DNA of 47,944 nt from Phocaeicola intestinalis (GTDB taxonomy: Bacteria; Bacteroidota; Bacteroidia; Bacteroidales; Bacteroidaceae), in assembly GCF_014837065.1 (NCBI RefSeq), contig NZ_JACSPP010000025.1, positions 1 through 47,944 on the forward strand, in the 5' to 3' direction. The notes beneath the pieces are model-generated. The model did not search any database, was not told the origin of the DNA, and was given only the letters and a program-made list of their open reading frames with translations. Made by a program: the position numbers and the translations under genes. Shown here piece by piece: positions 16,618-24,987 of this stretch. Numbering within the stretch: the first letter of the stretch is position 1; the number at the start of each line of letters is the position of its first letter.

Positions 16618-17334
16618 TTATACATAGTCGCGGATGTCGAAGTCCTCGATGTTGTCAGGTACGGTAAACTCTTTCTTCGGCTTTTTGAGTCTGACCTCAA
16701 TCAGTCCCTTGATGCGGATGCTCAGTTCCGTCGAGCCTGACATCAGTTTGTCGTACAGTTCCGTTCCTTCCATATCGGAGAAAACCTTTGCCGCTTTCTC
16801 ACATTCTTTCTCTGTCGCTTCCGGGTTCTTGGCTGTCCTGACCGCATTGTCAATCTCGTCAAAACTGCTGCCCGAAGCCCGTGGCGAATCCGGTTCACCC
16901 TCTTCCGGTTCATCCTCCCCGTACTCCAGTTCCGAAGGCGGAATGCTTGTGAAGGTTTCATCAAGTTTGTCTTCCGGGACTTGTGCCGGGCGTGAGGCGG
17001 TTTCCGCGTTTCCGTCGTCAAAAGTAGCGTCTTCCTCCGACAGTTCAATGCCTTTTTCCAAAGTGGCAGTTTGTGGCACCGGTATGGCAGCGGTTGTCCG
17101 GGTTGAAGCCATTTTGAAACGGCTCTTGCCGATGATGTCCTGTACTTCTTCGGGCGGCGTTTCTGTTGTCGTTTCCTGCTTTGCCACCTTGCAGTCCAAT
17201 GCCCGCCACAGTCCGGCAAGATTGCGGAAGAAGCGGACAATCTTAGTGTCCATGATGCGGTCATAGAGCAGCAGGAACAGGAACCAGAGGTTACAGCCGA
17301 CCGATACGGTCAGGAGAATGATGGTCATGTTCAT
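16618..17334 (-). CDS. traD: TraD (DUF4122-type) membrane-anchored acidic protein
   Basis: 238 residues: one N-terminal membrane anchor (about 3-24, MTIILLTVSVGCNLWFLFLL), a short basic stretch, a long acidic disordered middle (about 95-160, LEYGEDEPEEGEPDSPR) and a helical C-terminal domain (LSIRIKGLIEVRLKKPKKEF). The position between the DUF3408 genes and traE matches TraD of CTnDOT-like elements. The start overlaps the stop of the upstream gene (ATGA). Function unknown. Confidence 0.8.
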   Translation of the reverse strand: MNMTIILLTVSVGCNLWFLFLLLYDRIMDTKIVRFFRNLAGLWRALDCKVAKQETTTETPPEEVQDIIGKSRFKMASTRTTAAIPVPQTATLEKGIELSEEDATFDDGNAETASRPAQVPEDKLDETFTSIPPSELEYGEDEPEEGEPDSPRASGSSFDEIDNAVRTAKNPEATEKECEKAAKVFSDMEGTELYDKLMSGSTELSIRIKGLIEVRLKKPKKEFTVPDNIEDFDIRDYV

Positions 17335-17570
17335 AGTTCTTTGGGGACAGCGTTCAACATTCGGTTCAGCTCGTCACGGTGTGTACACAGGAACTCGCGT
17401 ACCACGTTCTCGGTGAAGTCGGCGATTGTAACTTCCCCGTCACCCAACCAGCGGACAAGCATGGCAATCTTGTCATGGGTTTCCTTGCTGATGTACACTT
17501 GTTTTCCCTCCCTTGCCTTGAAGCCTGATTTCTTCATGAAGGCTCGATAGTCATTCTTCTTTCTTTTCAT
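17331..17570 (-). CDS. Short DUF3408-like protein (79 aa)
   Basis: 79 residues that align by eye with the C-terminal half of the two genes upstream: KAREGKQVYISKETHDKIAM here, against KTRQCVYISRDVHSKI and KAREGKMAYVRPEFHDRI. It then has a helix-strand-helix ending in HRDELNRML. The pattern resembles ribbon-helix-helix DNA-binding proteins. It lacks the N-terminal Pro/Glu-rich extension of the 146-residue paralogue. Its stop overlaps the traD start, and it lies 18 nt after the preceding gene. Third member of a tandem triplication. Confidence 0.75.
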   Translation of the reverse strand: MKRKKNDYRAFMKKSGFKAREGKQVYISKETHDKIAMLVRWLGDGEVTIADFTENVVREFLCTHRDELNRMLNAVPKEL

Positions 17571-17588
17571 GTCTGTTTCTTTTGATGG

Positions 17589-17936
17589 TTAAAATACTGA
17601 ATTGTAATTTTGGGCGTACAGGCTCTTTATCGCATCCTCGCATTGCTTGAAGTGATGCGCAAGCACATGGTCGATATAGGCGGACAGCGACAGCCTGTCA
17701 TGCCCGATCACGCGGGTAATGCGCATGATGCGGTCGTGGAACTCCGGGCGCACATACGCCATCTTTCCCTCACGAGCCTTTACTTCGGGTTCACGGATGA
17801 ACAGCCGCAGGTAGTCCTTCTCGCCGCATTTGCCGTTTACCGGAATGGGCGACAGGATTTCCACACTCGCCTGCACTTGTGCAAGCATACTCCCGCTATT
17901 TTGCTGCGGGCTTCCGTTTTCTTGTTTCTTTTCCAT
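17589..17936 (-). CDS. DUF3408 family protein (115 aa), TraB/TraC type
   Basis: 115 residues: a polar N-terminal tail (about 1-35) and a DUF3408 domain (KAREGKMAYVRPEFHDRIMR, then HDRLSLSAYIDHVLAHHFK). The strand followed by helices with a basic surface suggests a ribbon-helix-helix-like DNA binder; this is inference. It starts 2 nt after the previous gene. It occupies the traB/traC position of CTnDOT-type operons; I do not choose between the names because three paralogues lie in a row. Confidence 0.82.
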   Translation of the reverse strand: MEKKQENGSPQQNSGSMLAQVQASVEILSPIPVNGKCGEKDYLRLFIREPEVKAREGKMAYVRPEFHDRIMRITRVIGHDRLSLSAYIDHVLAHHFKQCEDAIKSLYAQNYNSVF

Positions 17937-17938
17937 AT

Positions 17939-18379
17939 TCAGATTAAATCTTCACGTTGTTTTTTGTATAATTCGTTTATTTTCTCCTTGTGCTGTTCCA
18001 GATGTTGGCGCAGCACGGTGTCCACGTAGCCGCCTACCGAGATTTCCCGTCCGGCGATGTCGTTCACGATTTTCAAGATCTTGCTGTGTACATCGCGGCT
18101 GATATAGACACACTGGCGGGTCTTTATCTCGTTGCGGCGGAGGAACATACCGGAATAGTCATCTTCCTGCCGTTTGCGGCGTCCGCTGTCTTTCGGCGGC
18201 TTCTCCCTTGACGGCACGGGGGACTGTTCCGTTTCCGGGACGCTTTCCTCTGCGTGGGCAGGTGTGGGCGGCTCCTGCGCACGGTACAGGGTCCCGTCCT
18301 GCTTGCGTCTGCCGATGGAGGCTATCAACAGTTCCTCGTCGATGCCTTCGGTGTTCACTTTCCTGCTGCCCATAGTCAT
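17939..18379 (-). CDS. DUF3408 family protein (146 aa), TraB/TraC type
   Basis: 146 residues: a long polar N-terminus rich in Pro, Glu and Arg (about 1-75, REKPPKDSGRRKRQEDDYSG) and a C-terminal DUF3408 domain (KTRQCVYISRDVHSKILKIV, REISVGGYVDTVLRQHLEQ). Its start overlaps the traA stop (ATGA), so it is coupled to the ParA-like protein. In plasmids a ParA ATPase is often partnered by a ribbon-helix-helix DNA-binding protein; these DUF3408 proteins are candidates for that role here. An alternative start is the Met at 18373. Confidence 0.82.
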   Translation of the reverse strand: MTMGSRKVNTEGIDEELLIASIGRRKQDGTLYRAQEPPTPAHAEESVPETEQSPVPSREKPPKDSGRRKRQEDDYSGMFLRRNEIKTRQCVYISRDVHSKILKIVNDIAGREISVGGYVDTVLRQHLEQHKEKINELYKKQREDLI

Positions 18380-19137
18380 TGCGGTTTGATGATGCCGGCA
18401 ATCTCTTCCGAGAACTCGCGGATGCCGCTGCCTTTCATCAGGGATGCGTCCATCGGGAAGATGGTCGAGCGGAAAACACTCTTGCGCTCTTCCGAGAGGT
18501 CGCGCCGGAACTTCTTACTGTCGGGCAGGCGGGTGGACAACACCGACAGCCCCATTTCGGCAATCACATCCTCGTACAAGTCGTACAGGCCGTTCTTCTC
18601 CCTGCCGTCCACCATTGTCCAGAACAGGTACAGCCCTTTTGTTTTCGCCTGTCCCGTCGTCATGAGGTTGTCACGGAACATCACGGCGAATTGCAGGGTG
18701 CTTTCCACGACGAAGCGGTCGGCACTCATGGGCGCGAAGATGTAGTCCATCTGCGAGAGGGTCTTTACAACCCCGTTGCTTTTCAGCGTTCCCGGCATAT
18801 CGAAGAACACGATGTCCGGTTTCACTTCTTCTTCGGCAAGCATCCTTTCGGCATCGTCAAGGGCGTTGAGGGCATCGCTTGCAATGACCGGATAGGCGTT
18901 CTTTCTTATTTTGCGGAAGTGGTCACACGCGAGTGCCTTGAAATAGAGGCTCTCGTCGATAAGTTTCGTTTCACGTTCACGCAGCTCATGGATGCTGTGC
19001 TGCGGGGCGTCGCAATCTATGACGGCGACATTATGACCTTGCATGTTGTGGAGGTAACTGGCGGCAAGTGCCGTGACGGTCGATTTGCCGATGCCTCCCT
19101 TTTGTGTTGCGAATGCAACGAAGATTTCATTACTCAT
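18376..19137 (-). CDS. traA: TraA, ParA-family ATPase
   Basis: 253 residues with the ParA deviant Walker A (ATQKGGIGKSTVTAL, K13/K18), the switch-type VAVIDCDAPQHSI (Walker A') and Walker B DIVFFDMPGTLKS. It is the first gene of the long minus-strand transfer operon. In CTnDOT-like elements the traA product is a ParA homologue; its job is not settled (positioning of the element or of the transfer machinery is plausible). No ParB-type partner is seen nearby; three DUF3408 proteins follow. Confidence 0.9.
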   Translation of the reverse strand: MSNEIFVAFATQKGGIGKSTVTALAASYLHNMQGHNVAVIDCDAPQHSIHELRERETKLIDESLYFKALACDHFRKIRKNAYPVIASDALNALDDAERMLAEEEVKPDIVFFDMPGTLKSNGVVKTLSQMDYIFAPMSADRFVVESTLQFAVMFRDNLMTTGQAKTKGLYLFWTMVDGREKNGLYDLYEDVIAEMGLSVLSTRLPDSKKFRRDLSEERKSVFRSTIFPMDASLMKGSGIREFSEEIAGIIKPQ

Positions 19138-19202
19138 TGTTCTATTGTTTTTAATTGTTGATGAATTGTTTTCTTGTTCCTGTACGGGAGCGGTGGCTTA
19201 CA

Positions 19203-19364
19203 TATCCGCGTCCGCAAATCATTATCAGGGCGGTTCAGCACGTATCCGCTTCAGGGGTGAAGCCCGTATCCGGATAACCGGTGAATGACGGCATTGCGTC
19301 ATGAAGTCATTGAATGCTTGAATCACCGCATTGTTGTAAGACCGGGTATCCGCTGATGCGGATA
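19203..19364. repeat. TATCCGC/G repeat array upstream of traA
   Basis: TATCCGC at 19203-19209 and 19243-19249; the perfect palindrome TATCCGGATA at 19267-19276; TATCCGC (19347-19353) facing GCGGATA (19358-19364). All lie between the divergent traA and mobA genes, directly upstream of the ParA-like gene, like operator or centromere iterons. Confidence 0.7.
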
Positions 19365-19574
19365 TTCGGTTTTGCAAACCTCCGCCGAAGCGGTTTGCCG
19401 GGTATTTGGAAGTTCCGTTTTTCATATCTTCAAATCGTTTGTTCCTTGAATCATGCTGCAAATAAACAATGATATTTTGGAACTTGTATCACTTCTCCGG
19501 CAAGTGGCAGCACGTTGCGCCGGTTGGCACCGATTGTCCGGGTCAAGCCTCTGTCCGACATCGCTTTAAGGGCG

Positions 19575-19582
19575 TAACTTTG
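19575..19582 (+). promoter_or_regulatory. Possible mob-operon -7 box (TAACTTTG)
   Basis: TAACTTTG fits TAnnTTTG and points at mobA, about 265 nt upstream of its start. No convincing TTG -33 element at the right distance; the transcript would include the long hairpin. Confidence 0.35.
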
Positions 19583-19682
19583 CACCCGAACGGCAGGGTA
19601 CGCCGCAGGTGGCGCAGCCCGGAGTTTGAAAGGCATTATCCCCAATCCGTCCCCGACGGATTTTTATGTTCACCTGAACATA

Positions 19683-19738
19683 GCAAGGTATGTTTTCAGC
19701 CGCTCAAAACATTTTGAGCATCCCTGAAAACGCCTTGC
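19683..19738. repeat. Three-tier hairpin in the oriT region
   Basis: Arms GCAAGG 19683-19688 with CCTTGC 19733-19738; TTTTCAG 19693-19699 with CTGAAAA 19724-19730; GCTCAAAA 19702-19709 with TTTTGAGC 19712-19719, loop of two. Strong cruciform potential, as expected near a relaxase target. Confidence 0.8.
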
Positions 19739-19847
19739 CCTTGCAGGGGGCGGGCTTACCCTCCGAAGTCGGGAAGCCTCTCAAACCTACGGTGTCTGTG
19801 CCATGAAGCGGCGGCTTATGCCGTTAAACCGCTAAATCCAAAGTAAT

Positions 19848-20351
19848 ATGAGTGAAAAAAGAAGAAAGAAAGGCGGGAGAAATCCCAAACTCGACCCGGC
19901 GGTGTTCCGCTACACCGTCCGTTTCAGCGAGGAGGAACACAACCGTTTCCTCGTCATGTTCGAGAAGTCGGGCGTTTACGCCAAGTCGGTTTTCCTGAAA
20001 GCGCACTTCTTCGGGCAACCGTTCAAGGTACTGAAAGTGGACAAGACGCTGGTGGATTATTACACCAGACTGTCCGATTTTCATGCGCAGTTCCGCGCGA
20101 TAGGCACGAACTACAACCAAGTGGTGAAGGAACTGAGGCTGCATTTTTCCGAGAAAAAGGCGATGGCGTTGCTCTACAAGTTGGAACAACAGACCGTGGA
20201 ACTCGTGAAACTGAGTCGTAAGATTGTGGAACTTTCAAGAGAACTAAAAGAGCAGCGAGAGCAGAGCCAAACTTGTTTGGACTCTGCCGAGTCGCGTTTG
20301 AAGAAGGGTGAAACTCAACTGGAGGCAAAATGGTCGCAAAAATCAGTTTAG
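19848..20351 (+). CDS. mobA: MobA, relaxosome accessory protein
   Basis: 167 residues: a basic N-terminus (MSEKRRKKGGRNPKLDP), then a ribbon-helix-helix-like portion (FRYTVRFSEEEHNRFLVMF) and a long C-terminal coiled coil (about 95-150). This is the MobA/MobC-type accessory pattern: a DNA-binding helper that directs the relaxase to oriT. The gene overlaps mobB by 22 nt and lies directly after the candidate oriT. Confidence 0.85.
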   Translation: MSEKRRKKGGRNPKLDPAVFRYTVRFSEEEHNRFLVMFEKSGVYAKSVFLKAHFFGQPFKVLKVDKTLVDYYTRLSDFHAQFRAIGTNYNQVVKELRLHFSEKKAMALLYKLEQQTVELVKLSRKIVELSRELKEQREQSQTCLDSAESRLKKGETQLEAKWSQKSV

Positions 20352-21580
20352 GAATTTCATTGTACGGAGCACTTGCCTACAACGGGGAGAAGATCAACGA
20401 GGCGAAAGGGCGGCTTCTGACAACCAGCCGCATCTACAATGACGGCACGGGAACGGTGGACATCCATAGGGCGATGGAGGACTTTCTCGCTCTGATGCCC
20501 GTGCGGTCGAAGGTGGAAAAACCGGTAGTGCATATCTCGCTCAATCCCCATCCTGACGATGTGCTGACCGATACGGAGCTTCAGGACATCGCACGAGAGT
20601 ATCTGGAGAAGATGGGCTTCGGTGGTCAGCCTTACCTCGTTTTCAAGCATGAGGACATCGACCGCCACCACCTTCATATCGTGACGGTACGGGTGGACGA
20701 AAGCGGCAGGAGCATTGACACCCGAAATAACTTTTACCGGAGTAAGCAGATAACCCGTGAACTGGAACGAAAATACGGACTGCACGATGCGGAACGGAAA
20801 AGCCGCCGTACTGATATGCCGCTGCATAAGGTGGATGCTTCGGCTGGCGATGTGAAGAAACAGGTGGGAAATGTGGTTAAGGAACTAAACCGCCGTTACC
20901 GCTTCCAGACGATGGGCGAATACCGCGCCCTCCTTTCCTTATATAATATGACGGTGGAGGAAGTGCGGGGCAACGTGCGCGGACGAGAATATAACGGGCT
21001 GGTCTATTCCGTTACGGACGACAGGGGCAACAAGGTCGGCAATCCTTTCAAGTCTTCGCTGTTCGGGAAGTCCGTCGGCTATGATGCCGCGCAGCGAAAG
21101 TTTGCCCGTTCAAAGGCGGAGATTAAAGACAGAAAACTTGCCGACATGACGAAACGCACCGTCCTTTCCGTGCTGCAAGACACGTATGATAAGGAGAAGT
21201 TCATTGATACGCTCAAAGAGAAAGGCATTGACACCGTGCTGCGCTGCACGGAGGAAGGGCGCATTTACGGAGCCACGTTCATCGACCACCGCACGGGATG
21301 TGTGCTGAACGGTTCGCGCATGGGCAGGGAACTTTCCGCCAACGCCTTGCAGGAACACTTCACGCTGCCATACGCCGGACAGCAGCCGATTCCGCTTTCC
21401 ATTACCCCGGAAGGACATGAGGAAACGCCAAGTCTTTCTGTTTCCGAACACGGAAAGGATTGGGACGGCATGGGCTTGTTCACTACCGAAGGCCCGGCGG
21501 TGGATGCCGAGGAGGAAGCCTTCATCCGGGCTATGCAGCGCAAGAAGAAAAAGAAGAAGCGCAAAGGCTTGGGAATGTAA
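20330..21580 (+). CDS. mobB: MobB relaxase (mobilisation nuclease)
   Basis: 416 residues of the relaxase/mobilisation nuclease family: an N-terminal segment with candidate catalytic tyrosines (SLYGALAYNGEK, Y12 and Y17), and the histidine motif KHEDIDRHHLHIVTV (H107, H113, H114, H116) that binds the metal. It would nick one strand at oriT, stay on the 5' end and be carried to the recipient. The C-terminal tail is Lys-rich (RKKKKKKRKG). It overlaps mobA, and mobC follows 36 nt later. Confidence 0.92.
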   Translation: MVAKISLGISLYGALAYNGEKINEAKGRLLTTSRIYNDGTGTVDIHRAMEDFLALMPVRSKVEKPVVHISLNPHPDDVLTDTELQDIAREYLEKMGFGGQPYLVFKHEDIDRHHLHIVTVRVDESGRSIDTRNNFYRSKQITRELERKYGLHDAERKSRRTDMPLHKVDASAGDVKKQVGNVVKELNRRYRFQTMGEYRALLSLYNMTVEEVRGNVRGREYNGLVYSVTDDRGNKVGNPFKSSLFGKSVGYDAAQRKFARSKAEIKDRKLADMTKRTVLSVLQDTYDKEKFIDTLKEKGIDTVLRCTEEGRIYGATFIDHRTGCVLNGSRMGRELSANALQEHFTLPYAGQQPIPLSITPEGHEETPSLSVSEHGKDWDGMGLFTTEGPAVDAEEEAFIRAMQRKKKKKKRKGLGM

Positions 21581-21616
21581 GCAATCAAAGTATCAACAAT
21601 CAAACAATATCAATGT

Positions 21617-23626
21617 ATGTCACAACAAGAAGACGATTTGAGGGCATTGGCGAAAATCATGGATTTTCTGCGTGCCGTGAGTATTATTTTAGTGGTAATG
21701 AACGTGTATTGGTTCTGCTATGAAGCCACACGGCTATGGGGCGTGGACATCGGCGTGGTGGACAGGATTCTGATGAACTTCAACCGCACGGCTGGATTGT
21801 TCCGTTCCATCCTCTACACGAAACTGTTTGCAGTCCTTCTGCTTGCCCTGTCCTGTTTAGGAACAAAGGGCGTGAAGGGTGAGAAAATCACTTGGGGCAA
21901 GATATGGACGGTGCTTGCCGTAGGTTTCGTGCTGTTTTTCCTCAACTGGTGGATATTGGCTCTGCCGTTGCCGGTAGAAGCGGTAACGGGGCTGTATATA
22001 CTGACTATCGGGACGGGGTATGTCTGTCTGCTGATGGGTGGTCTGTGGATGAGCCGCCTCTTGAAACACAACCTCATGGACGACGTGTTCAACAACGAGA
22101 ACGAGAGCTTCATGCAGGAAACAAGGCTTATTGAAAGCGAGTATTCGGTCAATCTGCCGACACGGTTCTACTACAAGAAGCGTTGGAACAACGGCTGGAT
22201 AAATGTGGTGAATCCCTTTCGTGCGTCCATCGTATTAGGCACACCGGGCAGCGGCAAGTCTTACGCAGTGGTAAATAATTTCATCAAGCAGCAGATTGAA
22301 AAGGGCTTTTCCATGTATGTGTATGACTTTAAGTTCAGCGACCTTTCTACCATTGCATACAACCATCTGCTTAATCACCCGGAGGGCTACAAGGTGAAGC
22401 CGAAGTTTTATGTAATCAACTTCGATGATCCACGACGCTCACACCGTTGCAATCCCATTCATCCGGATTTCATGGAAGATATTACGGATGCCTACGAGAG
22501 TGCCTATACCATAATGCTCAATCTCAACAAAACGTGGGTGCAAAAGCAGGGCGACTTCTTTGTGGAATCCCCGATAATTCTGTTTGCCAGTATTATATGG
22601 TATCTCAAAATCTACCAAAACGGAAAGTATTGCACGTTTCCCCATGCCATTGAGTTTCTCAACCGCCGTTATGAGGATATTTTTCCCATTCTGACCTCTT
22701 ACTCGGAATTGGAGAACTACCTTTCACCATTTATGGATGCGTGGCTCGGAGGGGCTGCGGAGCAGTTGATGGGACAGATTGCTTCGGCGAAAATCCCGCT
22801 TTCGAGGATGATTTCCCCGCAGCTCTATTGGGTCATGTCGGACAGCGAGTTTACACTGGACATCAACAATCCCGAAGAACCGAAGATTCTTTGCGTGGGC
22901 AACAATCCCGACCGTCAGAACATTTACGGCGCGGCACTTGGTCTGTATAACTCCCGTATCGTGAAGCTCATCAACAAGAAAGGGATGCTGAAGTCGTCTG
23001 TCATCATTGACGAGTTGCCAACAATCTACTTCAAGGGGCTGGACAACCTTATCGCCACCGCGCGAAGCAACAAGGTCGCTGTGTGTCTGGGCTTTCAGGA
23101 TTTCTCGCAGTTGGTACGCGACTATGGTGATCGCGAAGCGAAGGTCGTGATGAACACCGTCGGCAATATTTTCTCCGGTCAGGTGGTGGGTGAAACTGCC
23201 AAGACGCTTTCAGAACGCTTCGGTAAGGTATTGCAGAAGCGGCAGTCTATTTCCATCAACCGGCAGGATGTTTCCACCTCCATCAACACGCAGATGGACT
23301 CGCTTATCCCACCGAGCAAGATTTCTGGCTTGACGCAGGGAATGTTTGTCGGTTCGGTGTCCGACAACTTCAACGAGCGTATCGAGCAGAAGATTTTTCA
23401 TTGTGAGATTGTCGTGGATGCAGAGAAAGTGAAACGGGAGGAGAAAGCCTACAAGAAGATACCCGTCATTACCGACTTCACGGACGAGGACGGCAACGAC
23501 TGCATGAAAGAAACGGTGCAGGAGAATTACAGGCGCATCAAGGAGGAGGTGAAGCAGATTGTTAAGGACGAGCTGGAACGGATTGCGAACGACGATAACC
23601 TGAAACATCTGTTGCAACAGAAATAA
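21617..23626 (+). CDS. mobC: MobC, type IV coupling protein (VirD4/TraG-like)
   Basis: 669 residues: four N-terminal membrane segments (within about 15-160), Walker A GTPGSGKS (208-215), Walker B region SSVIIDELPTIYF, and CLGFQDFSQLV, followed by a C-terminal cytoplasmic domain. It is the ATPase that brings the relaxase-DNA complex to the channel. A Met at 21613 is out of frame; the ATG at 21617 is used. A terminator follows. Confidence 0.93.
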   Translation: MSQQEDDLRALAKIMDFLRAVSIILVVMNVYWFCYEATRLWGVDIGVVDRILMNFNRTAGLFRSILYTKLFAVLLLALSCLGTKGVKGEKITWGKIWTVLAVGFVLFFLNWWILALPLPVEAVTGLYILTIGTGYVCLLMGGLWMSRLLKHNLMDDVFNNENESFMQETRLIESEYSVNLPTRFYYKKRWNNGWINVVNPFRASIVLGTPGSGKSYAVVNNFIKQQIEKGFSMYVYDFKFSDLSTIAYNHLLNHPEGYKVKPKFYVINFDDPRRSHRCNPIHPDFMEDITDAYESAYTIMLNLNKTWVQKQGDFFVESPIILFASIIWYLKIYQNGKYCTFPHAIEFLNRRYEDIFPILTSYSELENYLSPFMDAWLGGAAEQLMGQIASAKIPLSRMISPQLYWVMSDSEFTLDINNPEEPKILCVGNNPDRQNIYGAALGLYNSRIVKLINKKGMLKSSVIIDELPTIYFKGLDNLIATARSNKVAVCLGFQDFSQLVRDYGDREAKVVMNTVGNIFSGQVVGETAKTLSERFGKVLQKRQSISINRQDVSTSINTQMDSLIPPSKISGLTQGMFVGSVSDNFNERIEQKIFHCEIVVDAEKVKREEKAYKKIPVITDFTDEDGNDCMKETVQENYRRIKEEVKQIVKDELERIANDDNLKHLLQQK

Positions 23627-23651
23627 CCGGGCAGACGGATGACAAAGGAAC

Positions 23652-23695
23652 CGGGCGGAGCAAGTTTTGACACCTGTTCCGCCCGTTGCTTTTGA
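23652..23695. terminator. Intrinsic terminator after mobC
   Basis: CGGGCGGA (23652-23659) and TCCGCCCG (23678-23685) with extra pairing inside, followed by TTGCTTTTG on the plus strand. It separates the convergent mobC and rteC. Confidence 0.75.
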
Positions 23696-23707
23696 GAATT
23701 TATGTGT

Positions 23708-24325
23708 TTATTTTCTCATGCGCTCCAGTTCCTCATCACGTAGCATCTTCTTATTCAGTTTCTCCTGCATCCTATCAAGAAAATAGGTGCGGCTCTCATT
23801 CTTTCGGCGTTTGATGTCAATATAGAAGCGGTAACAGTCCTTTGCTTCGACACCGAATATCTTGTAAAGCAGCGGGGCAAGCTGCTTGAGTGGCATTTCA
23901 CCGTTGTTGATACAGCCCATCTCGTTGATGCCGTAGATCAGTTCCACGAGGTCGATGGCGTTGCCCGTCCATTGCAGTGGTGAGGCAGAGCTTTCTGTTG
24001 TGTTCGTTGAGGATGTGTGGATAGGGATTAGTGGTGGCACTTGGGGAGCGGCAAGGAACTTCTGCATTCTCCTCACGAATGAGAGAGCCTTGCTGATATA
24101 AGTAGCAATCTCCGTTCTTTCTTCAGAAAGGTTGCGCACGGGATGGTGCTGCAACTCGATTTCTATGTAAGCCAATGCGATGATGGTACGGTTTATATCC
24201 GCGTTGCCGTTGCACAGCTCGATCACTTGGGTGGCGAAAGCCGTGTATGCCGTTTCTATGTTGCAGGCACCGGCTTCATTTATCAGACGGAAAAACTCGG
24301 TTTCCGCCAGTAGAAAATAATTCAT
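23708..24325 (-). CDS. rteC: RteC-family regulator
   Basis: 205 residues resembling RteC, the regulator that switches on the excision genes of CTnDOT: an N-terminal helical domain (MNYFLLAETEFFRLINEAG) and the C-terminal signature LQWTGNAIDLVELIYGINE followed by a winged-helix-like stretch (LKQLAPLLYKIFGVEAKD), YRFYIDIKRRKN and a basic tail. No TAnnTTTG box is seen upstream. In CTnDOT rteC is activated by RteB; a TGG...TTGCC element lies upstream (about 24382-24402), but its spacing is one base off a sigma-54 site. Confidence 0.85.
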   Translation of the reverse strand: MNYFLLAETEFFRLINEAGACNIETAYTAFATQVIELCNGNADINRTIIALAYIEIELQHHPVRNLSEERTEIATYISKALSFVRRMQKFLAAPQVPPLIPIHTSSTNTTESSASPLQWTGNAIDLVELIYGINEMGCINNGEMPLKQLAPLLYKIFGVEAKDCYRFYIDIKRRKNESRTYFLDRMQEKLNKKMLRDEELERMRK

Positions 24326-24497
24326 GTCCTGTCATTTTTTGAAATTTTACACTCTGTTTTTGGTATGCGCACATGAATAGTATTGGCAAAAAGCGCGACC
24401 AAAAAGCAGAAAATCCGACACAGATTTCTGAATGTGCTGATTTTCAGAGTGATAAAATTTAATATTTTTTATCCGGCATGAATTAAGGCTATCTTAA

Positions 24498-24518
24498 AAT
24501 GTTCTTTTTCAGAACATT
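24498..24518 (-). terminator. Terminator after RibD-like gene A
   Basis: AATGTTCT (24498-24505), loop TTTTC, AGAACATT (24511-24518), followed on the minus strand by TTTTAAG. It lies 47 nt beyond the gene's stop. Confidence 0.6.
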
Positions 24519-24564
24519 GTTTCATTAAGCGGAACCTAAAATGTTTGCAGACAGAACAGTTTTG

Positions 24565-24987
24565 CTACCTCATGACTTCCGTAAGTGTGTAAATGTTACG
24601 GGATACCCCGTTAGGATAGCTCTTTTGCGAGGTAAGTGTCCAGCGTGTTTCGGGAAGTGCCGACTTGAAGAAATGCCGCCCTGTCCCGGATATGAAAGGA
24701 ACTGTATAAAGGATAAACTCATCCACCACACGCATACGCAGCAGTCCGTTTATATAGTCTGCCGTGTCCGGTGTGGCTTCCGCGAGGTAACGGATGTTTG
24801 TGCAGTCTTTTCTCCATTCGTGCAGCATTGAAATGGAATAGTCCGGTGTCACACGGTAAAAGGCTTTCTTCCTGATTTCATCAAGACCGCAACGGTCAAG
24901 GCACAAATCCTGATGTGCTTTATCATATAACTCTGAAGAAAGACATCCGTCCATCGTCAGTACGGCGAGAATCTGAACTTTACCCAT
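24565..24987 (-). CDS. RibD-C/DHFR-like protein A
   Basis: 140 residues with the RibD C-terminal/dihydrofolate-reductase-like pattern: an N-terminal strand with Asp-Gly (MGKVQILAVLTMDGCLSS), NIRYLAEATPDTADYINGLL, the family hallmark VDEFILYTVPFISGTGRHFF, and a C-terminal strand SYPNGVSRNIYTL. It is about 40 residues shorter than stand-alone DHFR/RibD-C enzymes, and no clear nucleotide-binding Gly loop is seen, so catalysis is uncertain. It aligns by eye with the gene at 29355-29771 over its full length. It follows a structured leader with a terminator, so its expression is probably conditional. Confidence 0.7.
   Translation of the reverse strand: MGKVQILAVLTMDGCLSSELYDKAHQDLCLDRCGLDEIRKKAFYRVTPDYSISMLHEWRKDCTNIRYLAEATPDTADYINGLLRMRVVDEFILYTVPFISGTGRHFFKSALPETRWTLTSQKSYPNGVSRNIYTLTEVMR

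Larger units (their letters stand above)
19465..19847. other. oriT: Candidate origin of transfer (oriT) upstream of mobA
   Basis: This stretch between traA and the mob genes contains no gene. It carries a terminator-like hairpin (ATCCGTC 19645-19651, GACGGAT 19655-19661, then TTTT) and a long hairpin at 19683-19738 built from GCAAGG/CCTTGC, TTTTCAG/CTGAAAA and GCTCAAAA/TTTTGAGC. In CTnDOT-type elements oriT is next to mobA/mobB. No nic sequence can be named from sequence alone. Confidence 0.5.

Noticed and set aside
24382..24402. Sigma-54 promoter for rteC
   Set aside because: GG and GC are separated by 11 instead of 10 bases, so I do not list it as a site.
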